DNA of 64,000 bases from Flavobacterium micromati. Its GTDB lineage: Bacteria > Bacteroidota > Bacteroidia > Flavobacteriales > Flavobacteriaceae. The notes under the pieces were generated by a model. The model searched no databases. It was given only the letters and a program-made list of their open reading frames with translations, and was not told the origin of the DNA. Position numbers and translations under genes: made by a program. Every line of letters begins with the position of its first letter. Position 1 is the stretch's first letter. Shown one piece after another: positions 1 to 8,351 of this stretch. The stretch lies in assembly GCF_900129585.1 (NCBI RefSeq), contig NZ_FQWF01000001.1:310001-374000 (forward strand). Direction: 5' to 3'.

Positions 1-73
1 AGGAACAATATATAATTTTGACATAAATAGAAATAATTAATTGCAATTACGAAATGCATTTGTTGCGAGGAGT

Positions 74-1078
74 TTATAGGAATTTCTTCTCTATAATATT
101 CATAAACCGATCTTCATATTCTTGTTTTCCTTCCCAGTTATTGTAATCTGGCTTTACCATTTCTTGAACAAAATCCCGCGTCTCATAAAAGGTATTGAAT
201 GTTATTAACTGATTTACAACTCGATTATAATCTTCACTATTATTACCAAATAGATGTTTTATAAAAGCCAATCTATCATTTAAATCAATATTTAGACCTT
301 TTGATAATTTATCATTTAATGAAACTTTCTTCGCATCAGAATCCTCAACTATGTCTGTTACAGCAAAATCTTCATTTTGCTTTTTAATCTTTTCCTCCAC
401 CTTTGGCGTTTCAATTACAACCGCAGTAGGGATATTTTCAACCTGCTGTTTCTTTACAAAAAGAGTATCATGGTAATTTCCACCTAACAAATCTTCAAAA
501 GATATTTGCACCGCCTCAGTTTTCTTTGCAACTTCTGGTTCTTTTTCATCCTCTCCAATTTCTGATGTTTTAAAAGCTGGAATAAGTGGAGTTGTATTTG
601 CGTTGTCTAGATCTTTTACTGTTTTTGTATCTTCTTCCTTTACAACATTTTTTGTGTTTTGCGGACTTGTTTTAGCATTTTCTAGAACAACTTTTGCTTC
701 GCTTTCCAATTCGTCAGTTTCCTCTATTGAAATTTCATTTGATATAATTTCCTCGCTCACTGGCTCTATTCTTTCGTCAATAGAAGTTAATTCTTTCACA
801 GAAGCTGTTTCAATTTTTTCTTTAGCGACTATTTCTACGGTCTCTTGTTCAGGAATTGATTCACTTTTATCGAAAATAGATTCAATTTCTTTTTCAATTT
901 CTATGCGCCCAATAGTTGGTCTAGTTTCGCTAAAATGCTGATCAACAAATCGCAATACAGCTAGTTTTTCATATAACTTTTGCGTTTCTAAATACAATTG
1001 ATTGATGTCTGATTTATTTTTTAGCTGTAATACTCGATGTGCAATGCTGATTAAATCGGCTTCCAATTGTTTTTTCAT
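74..1078 (-). CDS. Conserved acidic hypothetical protein
   Basis: The product is 334 residues and I cannot assign a biochemical function. Residues 1-60 look helical. About residues 60-265 are a low-complexity stretch rich in Glu, Lys, Thr and Val, probably disordered. The last ~70 residues are compact and aromatic-rich (LNDRLAFIKHLFG, NTFYETRDFVQEM, NNWEGKQEYEDRF) and look like the conserved functional part. There is no signal peptide or membrane segment, so it is probably cytoplasmic. It is transcribed away from thymidine kinase, and the 199-base gap holds two facing -7 promoter elements. Similar long acidic proteins beside tdk are, as far as I recall, common in Flavobacteriaceae. The length and uninterrupted frame make it a real gene. 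Confidence 0.8.
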   Translation of the reverse strand: MKKQLEADLISIAHRVLQLKNKSDINQLYLETQKLYEKLAVLRFVDQHFSETRPTIGRIEIEKEIESIFDKSESIPEQETVEIVAKEKIETASVKELTSIDERIEPVSEEIISNEISIEETDELESEAKVVLENAKTSPQNTKNVVKEEDTKTVKDLDNANTTPLIPAFKTSEIGEDEKEPEVAKKTEAVQISFEDLLGGNYHDTLFVKKQQVENIPTAVVIETPKVEEKIKKQNEDFAVTDIVEDSDAKKVSLNDKLSKGLNIDLNDRLAFIKHLFGNNSEDYNRVVNQLITFNTFYETRDFVQEMVKPDYNNWEGKQEYEDRFMNIIEKKFL

Positions 1079-1180
1079 AACTTTGAGATTATAGTCTGTA
1101 TTTACTGGAACTTTTCCAATATTTGTCTTTAGAAAATTTATTTTAGCTGCTAGAAGAAGTGCCCTTCAATAAAAATGTCA

Positions 1181-1204
1181 TACTTTTGAAACGACGCAAA
1201 AGTA
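1181..1204. promoter_or_regulatory. Facing -7 promoter elements (divergent promoters)
   Basis: TACTTTTG (1181-1188, plus strand) and the same word on the minus strand (1204-1197) form an exact inverted repeat with an 8-base centre. Each matches the Bacteroidota -7 consensus TAnnTTTG. The plus copy would serve tdk (start 1278) and the minus copy the acidic hypothetical gene (start 1078). I see no good -33 TTG at the usual distance for either, so the promoter call rests on the -7 words and their position. Confidence 0.5.
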
Positions 1205-1277
1205 TAAATTTTTTATGTCGGTTTGTACTTTACAAAGTAATAAAAACTATTCATTTATTAAGCCAGAATAATACAAA

Positions 1278-1883
1278 ATGTTTCTCGAAAATACAGTAAA
1301 TCACAAAGAGCAATTTGGTTGGATCGAAGTCATTTGCGGATCGATGTTTTCGGGTAAAACCGAAGAATTAATTCGTCGATTGAAAAGAGCACAATTTGCC
1401 AAGCAGAAAGTAGAAATTTTTAAACCCGCCATTGACACGCGTTATGACGAAGCAATGGTTGTATCACATGATGCAAATGAAATTCGTTCCACGCCAGTTC
1501 CCGCTGCTGCTAATATTGCTATTTTAGCGCAAGGTTGTGATGTCGTGGGAATAGATGAGGCACAATTTTTTGATGACGAAATTATCAAAATTTGTAATGA
1601 CCTTGCAAATCAAGGAATTAGGGTAATTGTTGCAGGACTTGATATGGATTTTAAAGGAAATCCTTTTGGACCAATGCCCGCATTAATGGCAACCGCAGAG
1701 TATGTCACTAAAGTTCATGCGGTATGCACTCGCACTGGAAATCTTGCCAATTATAGTTTTCGAAAAAATGACAATGATAAGTTAGTTATGCTGGGTGAAA
1801 CTGAAGAATATGAGCCGTTGAGTCGTGCTGCGTATTATCATGCAATGAGAGAAGAGCAAAAAAAAAGTAATGGACTGAAATAA
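1278..1883 (+). CDS. tdk: Thymidine kinase (TK1 type)
   Basis: Phosphorylates thymidine to dTMP with ATP (pyrimidine salvage, cytoplasm). The Walker A loop GSMFSGKT is at residues 21-28, and the Walker B/catalytic segment DEAQFF at 93-98 has the expected catalytic Glu94. The lasso region near residues 146-160 reads [17 protein letters not shown]. It keeps only one of the Cys residues that in E. coli or Bacillus TK1 bind the structural zinc, and no second CxxC follows, so this enzyme probably lacks the zinc site. The length of 201 residues is normal. The C-terminal [13 protein letters not shown] binds the nucleoside in this family. It is monocistronic and divergent from the acidic hypothetical gene. 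Confidence 0.96.
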   Translation: MFLENTVNHKEQFGWIEVICGSMFSGKTEELIRRLKRAQFAKQKVEIFKPAIDTRYDEAMVVSHDANEIRSTPVPAAANIAILAQGCDVVGIDEAQFFDDEIIKICNDLANQGIRVIVAGLDMDFKGNPFGPMPALMATAEYVTKVHAVCTRTGNLANYSFRKNDNDKLVMLGETEEYEPLSRAAYYHAMREEQKKSNGLK

Positions 1884-2052
1884 TATTAATTTTTTCAGCT
1901 CATTACTCCTTAATAAAATTGCTCGGTCTCATTAAAATTAAAATGTTTTATCTAAAGATTGGAATAAAATTAACTAATCAGCTTTATAGTTTCAAATTTA
2001 TTTATCGTGATATTAGTTGCCTTTCGATTTTGTAAAAAAGCTAAATATGATC

Positions 2053-2832
2053 CTATTTCTTTTTAGATAAATCAAAATTAAAGATTGAATTGATAATAAA
2101 TCCACTGTTGTTTTGAAAGACATTTCTATTGTTTACCTCTCTTCCTAGTTGAACTATTTGGTTCAAAAACCCTCCTTCTATTCTAAAGGTATCATTGAAT
2201 TTATAGCCAAGTAGAGCACCTAATCGATTTTGATCAAAGATGTTTTCGTTCACATTGGGTCCAAATCCGATGAATATTTCATTATACAGCGCAACGTAGG
2301 GCGTTTTACTTTGTATTGATTTTCCTTTTAACGGAACCTGCAAACGAACCATGTAACGCAATCGATTTAAAAACAGAAAGTCATCTTCAGTCGTTAATTC
2401 AGCTCTAGTATACCTTCCTATCCATCGCTGTTCTAACATAAATCGATGACTAATATCAACATTAGAAATTTTATCGGAAACGGTTGCCATTTGATAAATA
2501 CGATGTTCCGTAAAATCCTTGCCCATTCCATTGATAGGAATGTCACCATAAGGGTAGGTTTCGATAGCGGCATAACCTAAACGAAGCTGCAATTTTGGAT
2601 TGGCCTGATAATTTAAACCTACTCGCAAAAGTCCTTGTTGTTTATCGGTTACGTAATTATCCCTACGCAATTGATATTCAGTATGGATACCAAACTTAGA
2701 ATCAAGCTTAAAAGTTCCAAAATAGTTAATCCAACCTATTTGGTTTGCATCTTCTAATCTAGTATTTTGCGAAAAAGCAATGTTAACTGTAAGCAAAGCA
2801 AACATTGCTAAAAGTGTCACTTTATTTTTCAT
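2053..2832 (-). CDS. DUF2490-family outer-membrane beta-barrel protein
   Basis: The 259-residue product begins with a signal peptide (cleavage near AFSQ, residue ~22). It then has alternating hydrophobic/polar strands with many Tyr, Arg and Phe, for example WINYFGTFKLDSKFG, YQLRRDNYV, SHRFMLEQRWIGRY and LRYMVRLQVPL, which is the pattern of DUF2490 outer-membrane proteins of Bacteroidota. The function of the family is not known to me; it is probably a small porin-like barrel. The start codon overlaps the stop of the upstream carbonic anhydrase gene (TAATG sharing the base at 2832), so the two are translationally coupled. This suggests a shared role, perhaps bicarbonate or CO2 handling at the envelope (inference). 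Confidence 0.82.
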   Translation of the reverse strand: MKNKVTLLAMFALLTVNIAFSQNTRLEDANQIGWINYFGTFKLDSKFGIHTEYQLRRDNYVTDKQQGLLRVGLNYQANPKLQLRLGYAAIETYPYGDIPINGMGKDFTEHRIYQMATVSDKISNVDISHRFMLEQRWIGRYTRAELTTEDDFLFLNRLRYMVRLQVPLKGKSIQSKTPYVALYNEIFIGFGPNVNENIFDQNRLGALLGYKFNDTFRIEGGFLNQIVQLGREVNNRNVFQNNSGFIINSIFNFDLSKKK

Positions 2833-3602
2833 TAAGACTTTTTAAGTTGTGGAAGATTTAATAATGTCTCTTGCAAAAACTCTACTTTTCCAGTATGAAT
2901 ATCGTAAACTGCTCCTACGATTAAGATTTCACCATCGACGTACTTTTTATGTAAAATAGGCTCTAAATCTCTTAAATTAGCTACTTGATCCAAAACATTC
3001 TGACGAACAGCGTTATTCACGGAGTTTCCGGGTAAATGAGCACATTTTGCCACAGCTGGCTTAATCTCATTTATCAAAGTTACAATGTGACCTGGAACAT
3101 TTTCCGGTCTTTCAACAGCAGCAGCGACAGCACCACATTCGGTGTGACCTAATACAACAGTGAGTTTTGTTTTTAATTTCAATACCGCAAATTCCATACT
3201 TCCATAAGATGCGGCAGCTGATACTTGACCCGCGGTTCTTATGATAAATAAATCGCCTAAACCTTGATCAAAGATCATTTCATTAGGCACTCTAGAATCT
3301 GAGCACCCCACAATTGTAGCAAAAGGCTCTTGACCGTTTTCAAGCTTTTTGATCATATCCGTGTTTTGTCTAGGCTTAATGCTTTTTCCTTCAACAAAAC
3401 GTTTATTTCCGCCCATCAATTTTTTTAATGCAATCCTGGGATCAGCATAAGCTGAATCTCTATCAATTACATAATGGTCTTTTTTCCATTCTGCGGAACC
3501 AACGATTTCAGTTTTCACCGTTTTCGATTTCTTTTTTTTATCTTGTGAAAACGCAGAACTGCTAACTAAAATGCACAACAAAGGCAAGATTAAGTATTTC
3601 AT
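2832..3602 (-). CDS. Exported beta-class carbonic anhydrase
   Basis: Interconverts CO2 and bicarbonate. The product is 256 residues with a signal peptide (MKYLILPLLCILVSSSAFSQ), so it should be periplasmic, whereas most bacterial beta-carbonic anhydrases are cytoplasmic. The zinc site is complete: Cys100, His153 and Cys156, with the Asp102-Arg104 dyad of the CSDSR motif and the HTECGA motif. A lysine-rich linker (residues 21-30) follows the signal. It is first in a two-gene unit with the DUF2490 protein, overlapping by one base. It lies about 300 bases from the divergent S9 peptidase gene. Confidence 0.94.
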   Translation of the reverse strand: MKYLILPLLCILVSSSAFSQDKKKKSKTVKTEIVGSAEWKKDHYVIDRDSAYADPRIALKKLMGGNKRFVEGKSIKPRQNTDMIKKLENGQEPFATIVGCSDSRVPNEMIFDQGLGDLFIIRTAGQVSAAASYGSMEFAVLKLKTKLTVVLGHTECGAVAAAVERPENVPGHIVTLINEIKPAVAKCAHLPGNSVNNAVRQNVLDQVANLRDLEPILHKKYVDGEILIVGAVYDIHTGKVEFLQETLLNLPQLKKS

Positions 3603-3905
3603 AGTTTTAGTGTTTAAATTGTTTTTTTAATTTTATAGTAAATATATGCAAAATCGATAGTAACACTATTAAAATTTAATTTTTAACTTAAAATTATACT
3701 TTCTACAATTTTTATAAAAATGGAGTGCAATTTTAGATCAATGTCGCCAAGTTAAGATTTTGAAATATCAGCAAATAATTAATAATTAAAGCTGACGATC
3801 AACGATCCTATTTTTGACCAGCGGGAACATAAATTTATGTTTTTTTAGTCTTTTGGGTTAAAGATAATTAGCTATTTTTATGGTTCGAAATAAAAATATT
3901 TACAA
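3603..3905. other. 303-base divergent intergenic region
   Basis: This gap separates the carbonic anhydrase (leftward) and S9 peptidase (rightward) genes. It is very AT-rich. I see no full TAnnTTTG element, terminator, tRNA or repeat in it, and no start codon followed by a convincing small reading frame. It presumably contains both promoters. Confidence 0.5.
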
Positions 3906-5807
3906 ATGAAAAAATTACTTCTAATACCTTTATTACTGATGAGTTTAAATGCTGCGGCGCAAAATGTAATGACGCCTGAATTACTTTGGAAATTAGGACG
4001 AGTTACGCCTTTAGGTCTTTCCATAGATGGAAAAAACATAGTTTACAAGGTAACTTTTCCCTCTGTGGAGGAAAATAAATCAGATACAAAGTTGTTTACT
4101 TTACCGATAAATGGTGGGAATGCAACTGAAATAAAAGATTCAAAAAGCATTCTAGCTGATAAAAATATTTCGCCTAACGGAAAATTTTTACTTTATAATG
4201 AAGAAGTCAAACTAGAAAAAGTTCATGGGAAAGATTTTTATCCAGATCTACAAAAATCTGATGCCCAAATTTACAATGGATTAGATTATCGTCATTGGGA
4301 CACTTGGAATGAAGGGAAATTTAACCATGTTTTTTATAAAGAAAATGTTGAAGGAGCAATAGGAATTGATATTCTTAAAGGAGAAAATTTCAATAGTCCG
4401 CAAAAACCTTTTGGAGGTGATGAAGATTATATTTGGTCACCAGACAGTAAAAACATTATTTATGTTTCCAAGAAAAAGGCAGCAACTCAATACGCAATTT
4501 CAACAGACACTAATATTTATGAATATAATTTAGAAACTGGAAAAACCATCAATAGAACAGAAGAAAATCTAGGTTACGACATGGCTCCACAATTTTCTCC
4601 AACTGGAGACTTGACTTGGCTACAGATGAAAAGAGATGGATATGAAGCAGATAAAAACGATTTGATTGTTAGTTATAAAGGTTTGAAGATCAATTTAACA
4701 GCTAATTGGGATGGAACAGTTGATAGTTTTTTATGGAGTAAGCAGGGAAATAAAATATATTTTGTTGCGCCAATTGGTGGGACAAAGCAATTGTTTGAAG
4801 TTAATTTTCCTGGTATTAAAAAAATAGCTCTGACTGTTACCCAAATTACAAATGGCGATTTTGATGTTAACGCTATTGTTGGATTGTCTGGCGATACCGT
4901 TATTGTGACTAGAACTGATATGAATCATGCCGCTGAAATTTATTCTTATAATTTAAAGAAAAAAGTATGGAATCAATTATCTAGCGTTAATACAAAAATC
5001 TACAGCAATTTGGCGTTAAGCAAAACCGAAAGAAGATACGTAACTACAACAGATGGTAAGAAAATGCTCGTTTGGGTAATTCTCCCTCCTAACTTTGATG
5101 CTTCAAAAAAGTACCCAACGCTTTTATATTGTCAAGGCGGACCACAATCTCCTTTAACGCAAAGTTATTCTTTCCGCTGGAATTTTCAATTAATGGCGGC
5201 AAATGGATATATTATTGTAGCACCCAATCGTCGTGGTATGCAAGGGCACGGCGTAGAATGGAACGAGCAAATCAGTAAGGATTGGGGCGGACAAGTAATG
5301 CAGGATTATTTATCAGCTATTGATGATGTTGCTAAAGAAAGTTACGTTGACACAAAACGTTTAGGTTGCGTTGGTGCGAGTTATGGCGGATATTCAGCTT
5401 TTTATTTAGCTGGTATTCACAACAACCGATTCAAAACATTTATTGCTCACGACGGAGTTTTTAATACACAAAGCATGTTTGGAACTACCGAGGAAGTTTT
5501 CTTTAACAATTGGGATTTTGGCGGGCCATATTGGGACAAGGATAACTTAAATGCTCAAAAAGCATACAATAAATTCAACCCTATTAACTATGTAGATAAA
5601 TGGAATACTCCTATTTTGATTATTCAAGGAGGTAAAGATTTTCGGGTTCCAATAGGACAATCGCAAGAAGCTTTTCAAGCAGCACAATTACGAGGTATAA
5701 AAAGTAGGTTTCTGTACTTTCCAGAAGAAAATCACTGGGTTTTAAAACCTCAGAATGCGCAAGTTTGGCAAAAAGAATTTTATAAATGGTTGCAAGAGAC
5801 CTTGTAA
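3906..5807 (+). CDS. S9-family prolyl oligopeptidase-like exported peptidase
   Basis: Serine peptidase of the prolyl oligopeptidase / DPP IV / acylaminoacyl-peptidase group, 633 residues. A signal peptide (residues 1-19, ending NAAAQ) sends it to the periplasm. Residues ~20-370 form a WD40-like propeller, and the C-terminal ~240 residues are the alpha/beta-hydrolase domain. The catalytic triad is visible: nucleophile Ser492 in GASYGGYS, Asp578 in GGKDFRVP and His610 in EENHWV. The oxyanion region YCQGGPQSP is also present. It is monocistronic and followed by a clear terminator. The substrate is probably short peptides; exact specificity cannot be told from sequence. Confidence 0.93.
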   Translation: MKKLLLIPLLLMSLNAAAQNVMTPELLWKLGRVTPLGLSIDGKNIVYKVTFPSVEENKSDTKLFTLPINGGNATEIKDSKSILADKNISPNGKFLLYNEEVKLEKVHGKDFYPDLQKSDAQIYNGLDYRHWDTWNEGKFNHVFYKENVEGAIGIDILKGENFNSPQKPFGGDEDYIWSPDSKNIIYVSKKKAATQYAISTDTNIYEYNLETGKTINRTEENLGYDMAPQFSPTGDLTWLQMKRDGYEADKNDLIVSYKGLKINLTANWDGTVDSFLWSKQGNKIYFVAPIGGTKQLFEVNFPGIKKIALTVTQITNGDFDVNAIVGLSGDTVIVTRTDMNHAAEIYSYNLKKKVWNQLSSVNTKIYSNLALSKTERRYVTTTDGKKMLVWVILPPNFDASKKYPTLLYCQGGPQSPLTQSYSFRWNFQLMAANGYIIVAPNRRGMQGHGVEWNEQISKDWGGQVMQDYLSAIDDVAKESYVDTKRLGCVGASYGGYSAFYLAGIHNNRFKTFIAHDGVFNTQSMFGTTEEVFFNNWDFGGPYWDKDNLNAQKAYNKFNPINYVDKWNTPILIIQGGKDFRVPIGQSQEAFQAAQLRGIKSRFLYFPEENHWVLKPQNAQVWQKEFYKWLQETL

Positions 5808-5828
5808 TTTTTTGCTTTTTTACATAAA

Positions 5829-5850
5829 AACCTCACTTATTAGTGGGGTT
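5829..5850 (+). terminator. Rho-independent terminator after S9 peptidase
   Basis: Nine-base stem AACCTCACT / AGTGGGGTT (one G-T pair) with loop TATT, followed by a T-run. It lies 21 bases after the peptidase stop codon. Confidence 0.85.
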
Positions 5851-5906
5851 TTTTCTTAAGCCTAAAATATTTTGAATATGTTAACTATAAAGCTTTCTCT
5901 AATATT

Positions 5907-5914
5907 TATCTTTG
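5907..5914 (+). promoter_or_regulatory. -7 element of histidine kinase gene
   Basis: TATCTTTG matches TAnnTTTG and ends 4 bases before the ATG at 5919, so the transcript would be leaderless or nearly so. No TTG is seen at the -33 position, which lowers confidence. Confidence 0.4.
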
Positions 5915-5918
5915 AAAG

Positions 5919-8351
5919 ATGGACGACCAAAAGAGCTACATTCCGATAAAAATATTTAGCAGTTACCTTGTTTTAGTACTTCTTTTTGGGGCAGCAGGCT
6001 GGTTTCTGTATTCTGAAAATAAAAGTTTCTCTAAAACCGAACAGAGATTTACAGAAAAAAATAGTTCCATACTTAGAGTTAGCACAATTTTATCAGATTT
6101 ATATAATACAGAAAGTTTAGCGAGGGTAGCAATTCAAACAGATTCTGATGAAGATTTCACTATTTATGTTGCCAAAACTAAAAAATTAAAAATAGATATT
6201 GATTCTTTGAAAGCGGTAGTTTCTACTCAATATCAAAGAAAGTTGCTTGATAGTGTACAATTGCTATTATCTAAAAAAACAAAGAACATTCGCCAGTTAA
6301 AGTTTATAAAAAATAAAAACGCAGATGAAAACGCAGTCCGTAATGCGATCAACGATTTGACAAAAATGCAATCCTCAATGCGAAAAATACAAATGGAGGA
6401 TTTTGTCAAAAATCCAGCATCGATGGGAGATTACGAGCGAAATGTTTTAAAAAAATATGTAGGATATCTGAATCAAAATATTCCTGATGATAGTTCAAAT
6501 ACGTTGACTAAAGAGGAATCTGACTCGATTGTAAGTGTTTCAAAAATGTTATTAAATGACGTAAAGCGAGAGACTGAAAATAAGAAAAAACTGTTAACAG
6601 CCGAAGAAAATAAACTTCTAAAAAACGAACTTCTAATTTCTGAGCAGTTAAGGAAAGTTTTTGGAATCATCGAAAGAGAAATAATTGTAAATACAACAAC
6701 AAGCTATTTAGAAAGAGAAAAATCATTAGAAAAAACTAATAAAATTGTCACCATCGTGGCGGCAATTGGACTGTTTTTAACACTGTTTTTTCTCATTTTA
6801 ATTTTAAACGATTTCTCCAAAACACAATTGTATAAGCAACAATTAGAATCTGCTAATCTACAAACTAAGAAATTACTCGTCAATAGAGAGCAACTTATTT
6901 CTACTGTAAGCCATGATTTAAAGACGCCTTTGAGCACCATTATTGGATATACAGAACTCCTAAGCAATTCAGAATTAACTAAAAAACAATTACATTTCAC
7001 TAAAAGTATCAAAGGATCGTCTAGTTATATTTCGAAATTAGTGCAAGACTTATTAGATTTTACACAAATAGAAGCTGGAAAAGTTTCAGTTGAAAAAATT
7101 CCATTTTTATTGCCCGAAATTATAAAGGAAATAGCAACCAATGTACAGTCGATTTATTTGCAAAAACCAATAAAACTTCGCATTGAAATAGACGAAATGC
7201 TGCAGCAAAGAATAATTAGCGATCCATTTAGACTTAGGCAAATACTTTCTAATATTATTGGAAATGCTTTTAAATTTACGGAGCAAGGTTTCATCGCTAT
7301 TAAAGCTAATTTGAATTTACAAACTAGTTTTGTCATCATTTTAATTGAAGACTCCGGGATTGGAATAGAAGAAAAAAATCAGCAATTGGTTTTTGAGGAA
7401 TTTGCACAAGCTACTGAAAAAATTGAAAAGAAATTTGGAGGAACGGGGTTAGGACTTACAATTTCTAAAAAAATGACTGCAATCTTGGGCGGATCTTTAA
7501 GTCTAAAAAGCGAAATTGGAAAAGGAAGTGTTTTTGAAATTCAGTTTCCTTTACTATTTGCTGAAACTTTGCCTAATTTAAATAAAATTGCACCACTACA
7601 TAAAAAAGAATACACCGCAATCGTGATAGATGATGATCATAGTTTATTACAACTTACAACAGAGGTTTTAAGGCAGAATAACTTTGTGGTCGAAGCGTTT
7701 AATAATGCTCTTGATGCACTTTCTTGGATCGAAAAAAATCCATTTGACTTTATTATTACTGATATTCAGATGCCAATTATGGATGGTTTTTCTTTTTTGA
7801 AAGAGTTGCTAAGTAATCCAGTGACAAATTATAAAAATCAGCCGATAATTGCCGTAACCGGAAGAAATGATTTAGACTTTGAAGATTATATAAATGCTGG
7901 ATTTACAACATATATTAAGAAACCATTCACTCCCAAAACATTATTGAACTCTATCAATGCTGTTTTAAATATTTCAACTGTTGCAAAAAAATTTGAAGCA
8001 GAAATCATTCCTTTAAAACATAACGAATCTTATTCTCTTGAAGATCTTAAATCCTTTTTACCAGACGATCAAACTGCTTTAAAAGAAATTCTAACCTCAT
8101 TTACCACAGACTCACTTGAGAATTTAACTATTTTAGAACAAGCACTGATAGATTCTGATTTTGAAAAAATTAAAATTATATCGCACAAAATGAATCCGAT
8201 GTTCAAACAGATTAAAGCAGAAGAAATCAGTATAATTTTAGATCAATTAGAACTGAAAGATGTAGATTTAGAAGATCTAAATTCTTTAATTTCCCGTTTG
8301 AAAAACAAAATTACAGCGCTTTTTTTGCTATTGGAAAAAGAATATGATTAA
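5919..8351 (+). CDS. Hybrid sensor histidine kinase with receiver and Hpt domains
   Basis: 810-residue membrane phosphorelay kinase. The first TM segment is ~13-29, followed by an extracytoplasmic helical sensor region ~30-275, and the second TM is ~276-297. The DHp domain has the phospho-accepting His332 (TVSHDLKTPLS). The HATPase domain has its N box (IIGNAFKFTE), G1 (EDSGIGI) and G2 (GGTGLGL). A receiver domain carries Asp615 (TDIQMPIMDG). The C-terminal Hpt-like helix bundle has a candidate His756 (ISHKMNP). So phosphate may pass His-Asp-His to a separate regulator. The next gene is a convergent sigma-54 response regulator whose 3' end overlaps this one by 4 bases, making it a likely partner (inference). 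The ligand sensed is unknown. Confidence 0.92.
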   Translation: MDDQKSYIPIKIFSSYLVLVLLFGAAGWFLYSENKSFSKTEQRFTEKNSSILRVSTILSDLYNTESLARVAIQTDSDEDFTIYVAKTKKLKIDIDSLKAVVSTQYQRKLLDSVQLLLSKKTKNIRQLKFIKNKNADENAVRNAINDLTKMQSSMRKIQMEDFVKNPASMGDYERNVLKKYVGYLNQNIPDDSSNTLTKEESDSIVSVSKMLLNDVKRETENKKKLLTAEENKLLKNELLISEQLRKVFGIIEREIIVNTTTSYLEREKSLEKTNKIVTIVAAIGLFLTLFFLILILNDFSKTQLYKQQLESANLQTKKLLVNREQLISTVSHDLKTPLSTIIGYTELLSNSELTKKQLHFTKSIKGSSSYISKLVQDLLDFTQIEAGKVSVEKIPFLLPEIIKEIATNVQSIYLQKPIKLRIEIDEMLQQRIISDPFRLRQILSNIIGNAFKFTEQGFIAIKANLNLQTSFVIILIEDSGIGIEEKNQQLVFEEFAQATEKIEKKFGGTGLGLTISKKMTAILGGSLSLKSEIGKGSVFEIQFPLLFAETLPNLNKIAPLHKKEYTAIVIDDDHSLLQLTTEVLRQNNFVVEAFNNALDALSWIEKNPFDFIITDIQMPIMDGFSFLKELLSNPVTNYKNQPIIAVTGRNDLDFEDYINAGFTTYIKKPFTPKTLLNSINAVLNISTVAKKFEAEIIPLKHNESYSLEDLKSFLPDDQTALKEILTSFTTDSLENLTILEQALIDSDFEKIKIISHKMNPMFKQIKAEEISIILDQLELKDVDLEDLNSLISRLKNKITALFLLLEKEYD

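Noticed and set aside
603..941. 112-residue plus-strand open frame
   Set aside because: It is the complement of the low-complexity Glu/Lys-rich part of the acidic hypothetical gene, is Ser/Phe-rich, and has no support of its own.
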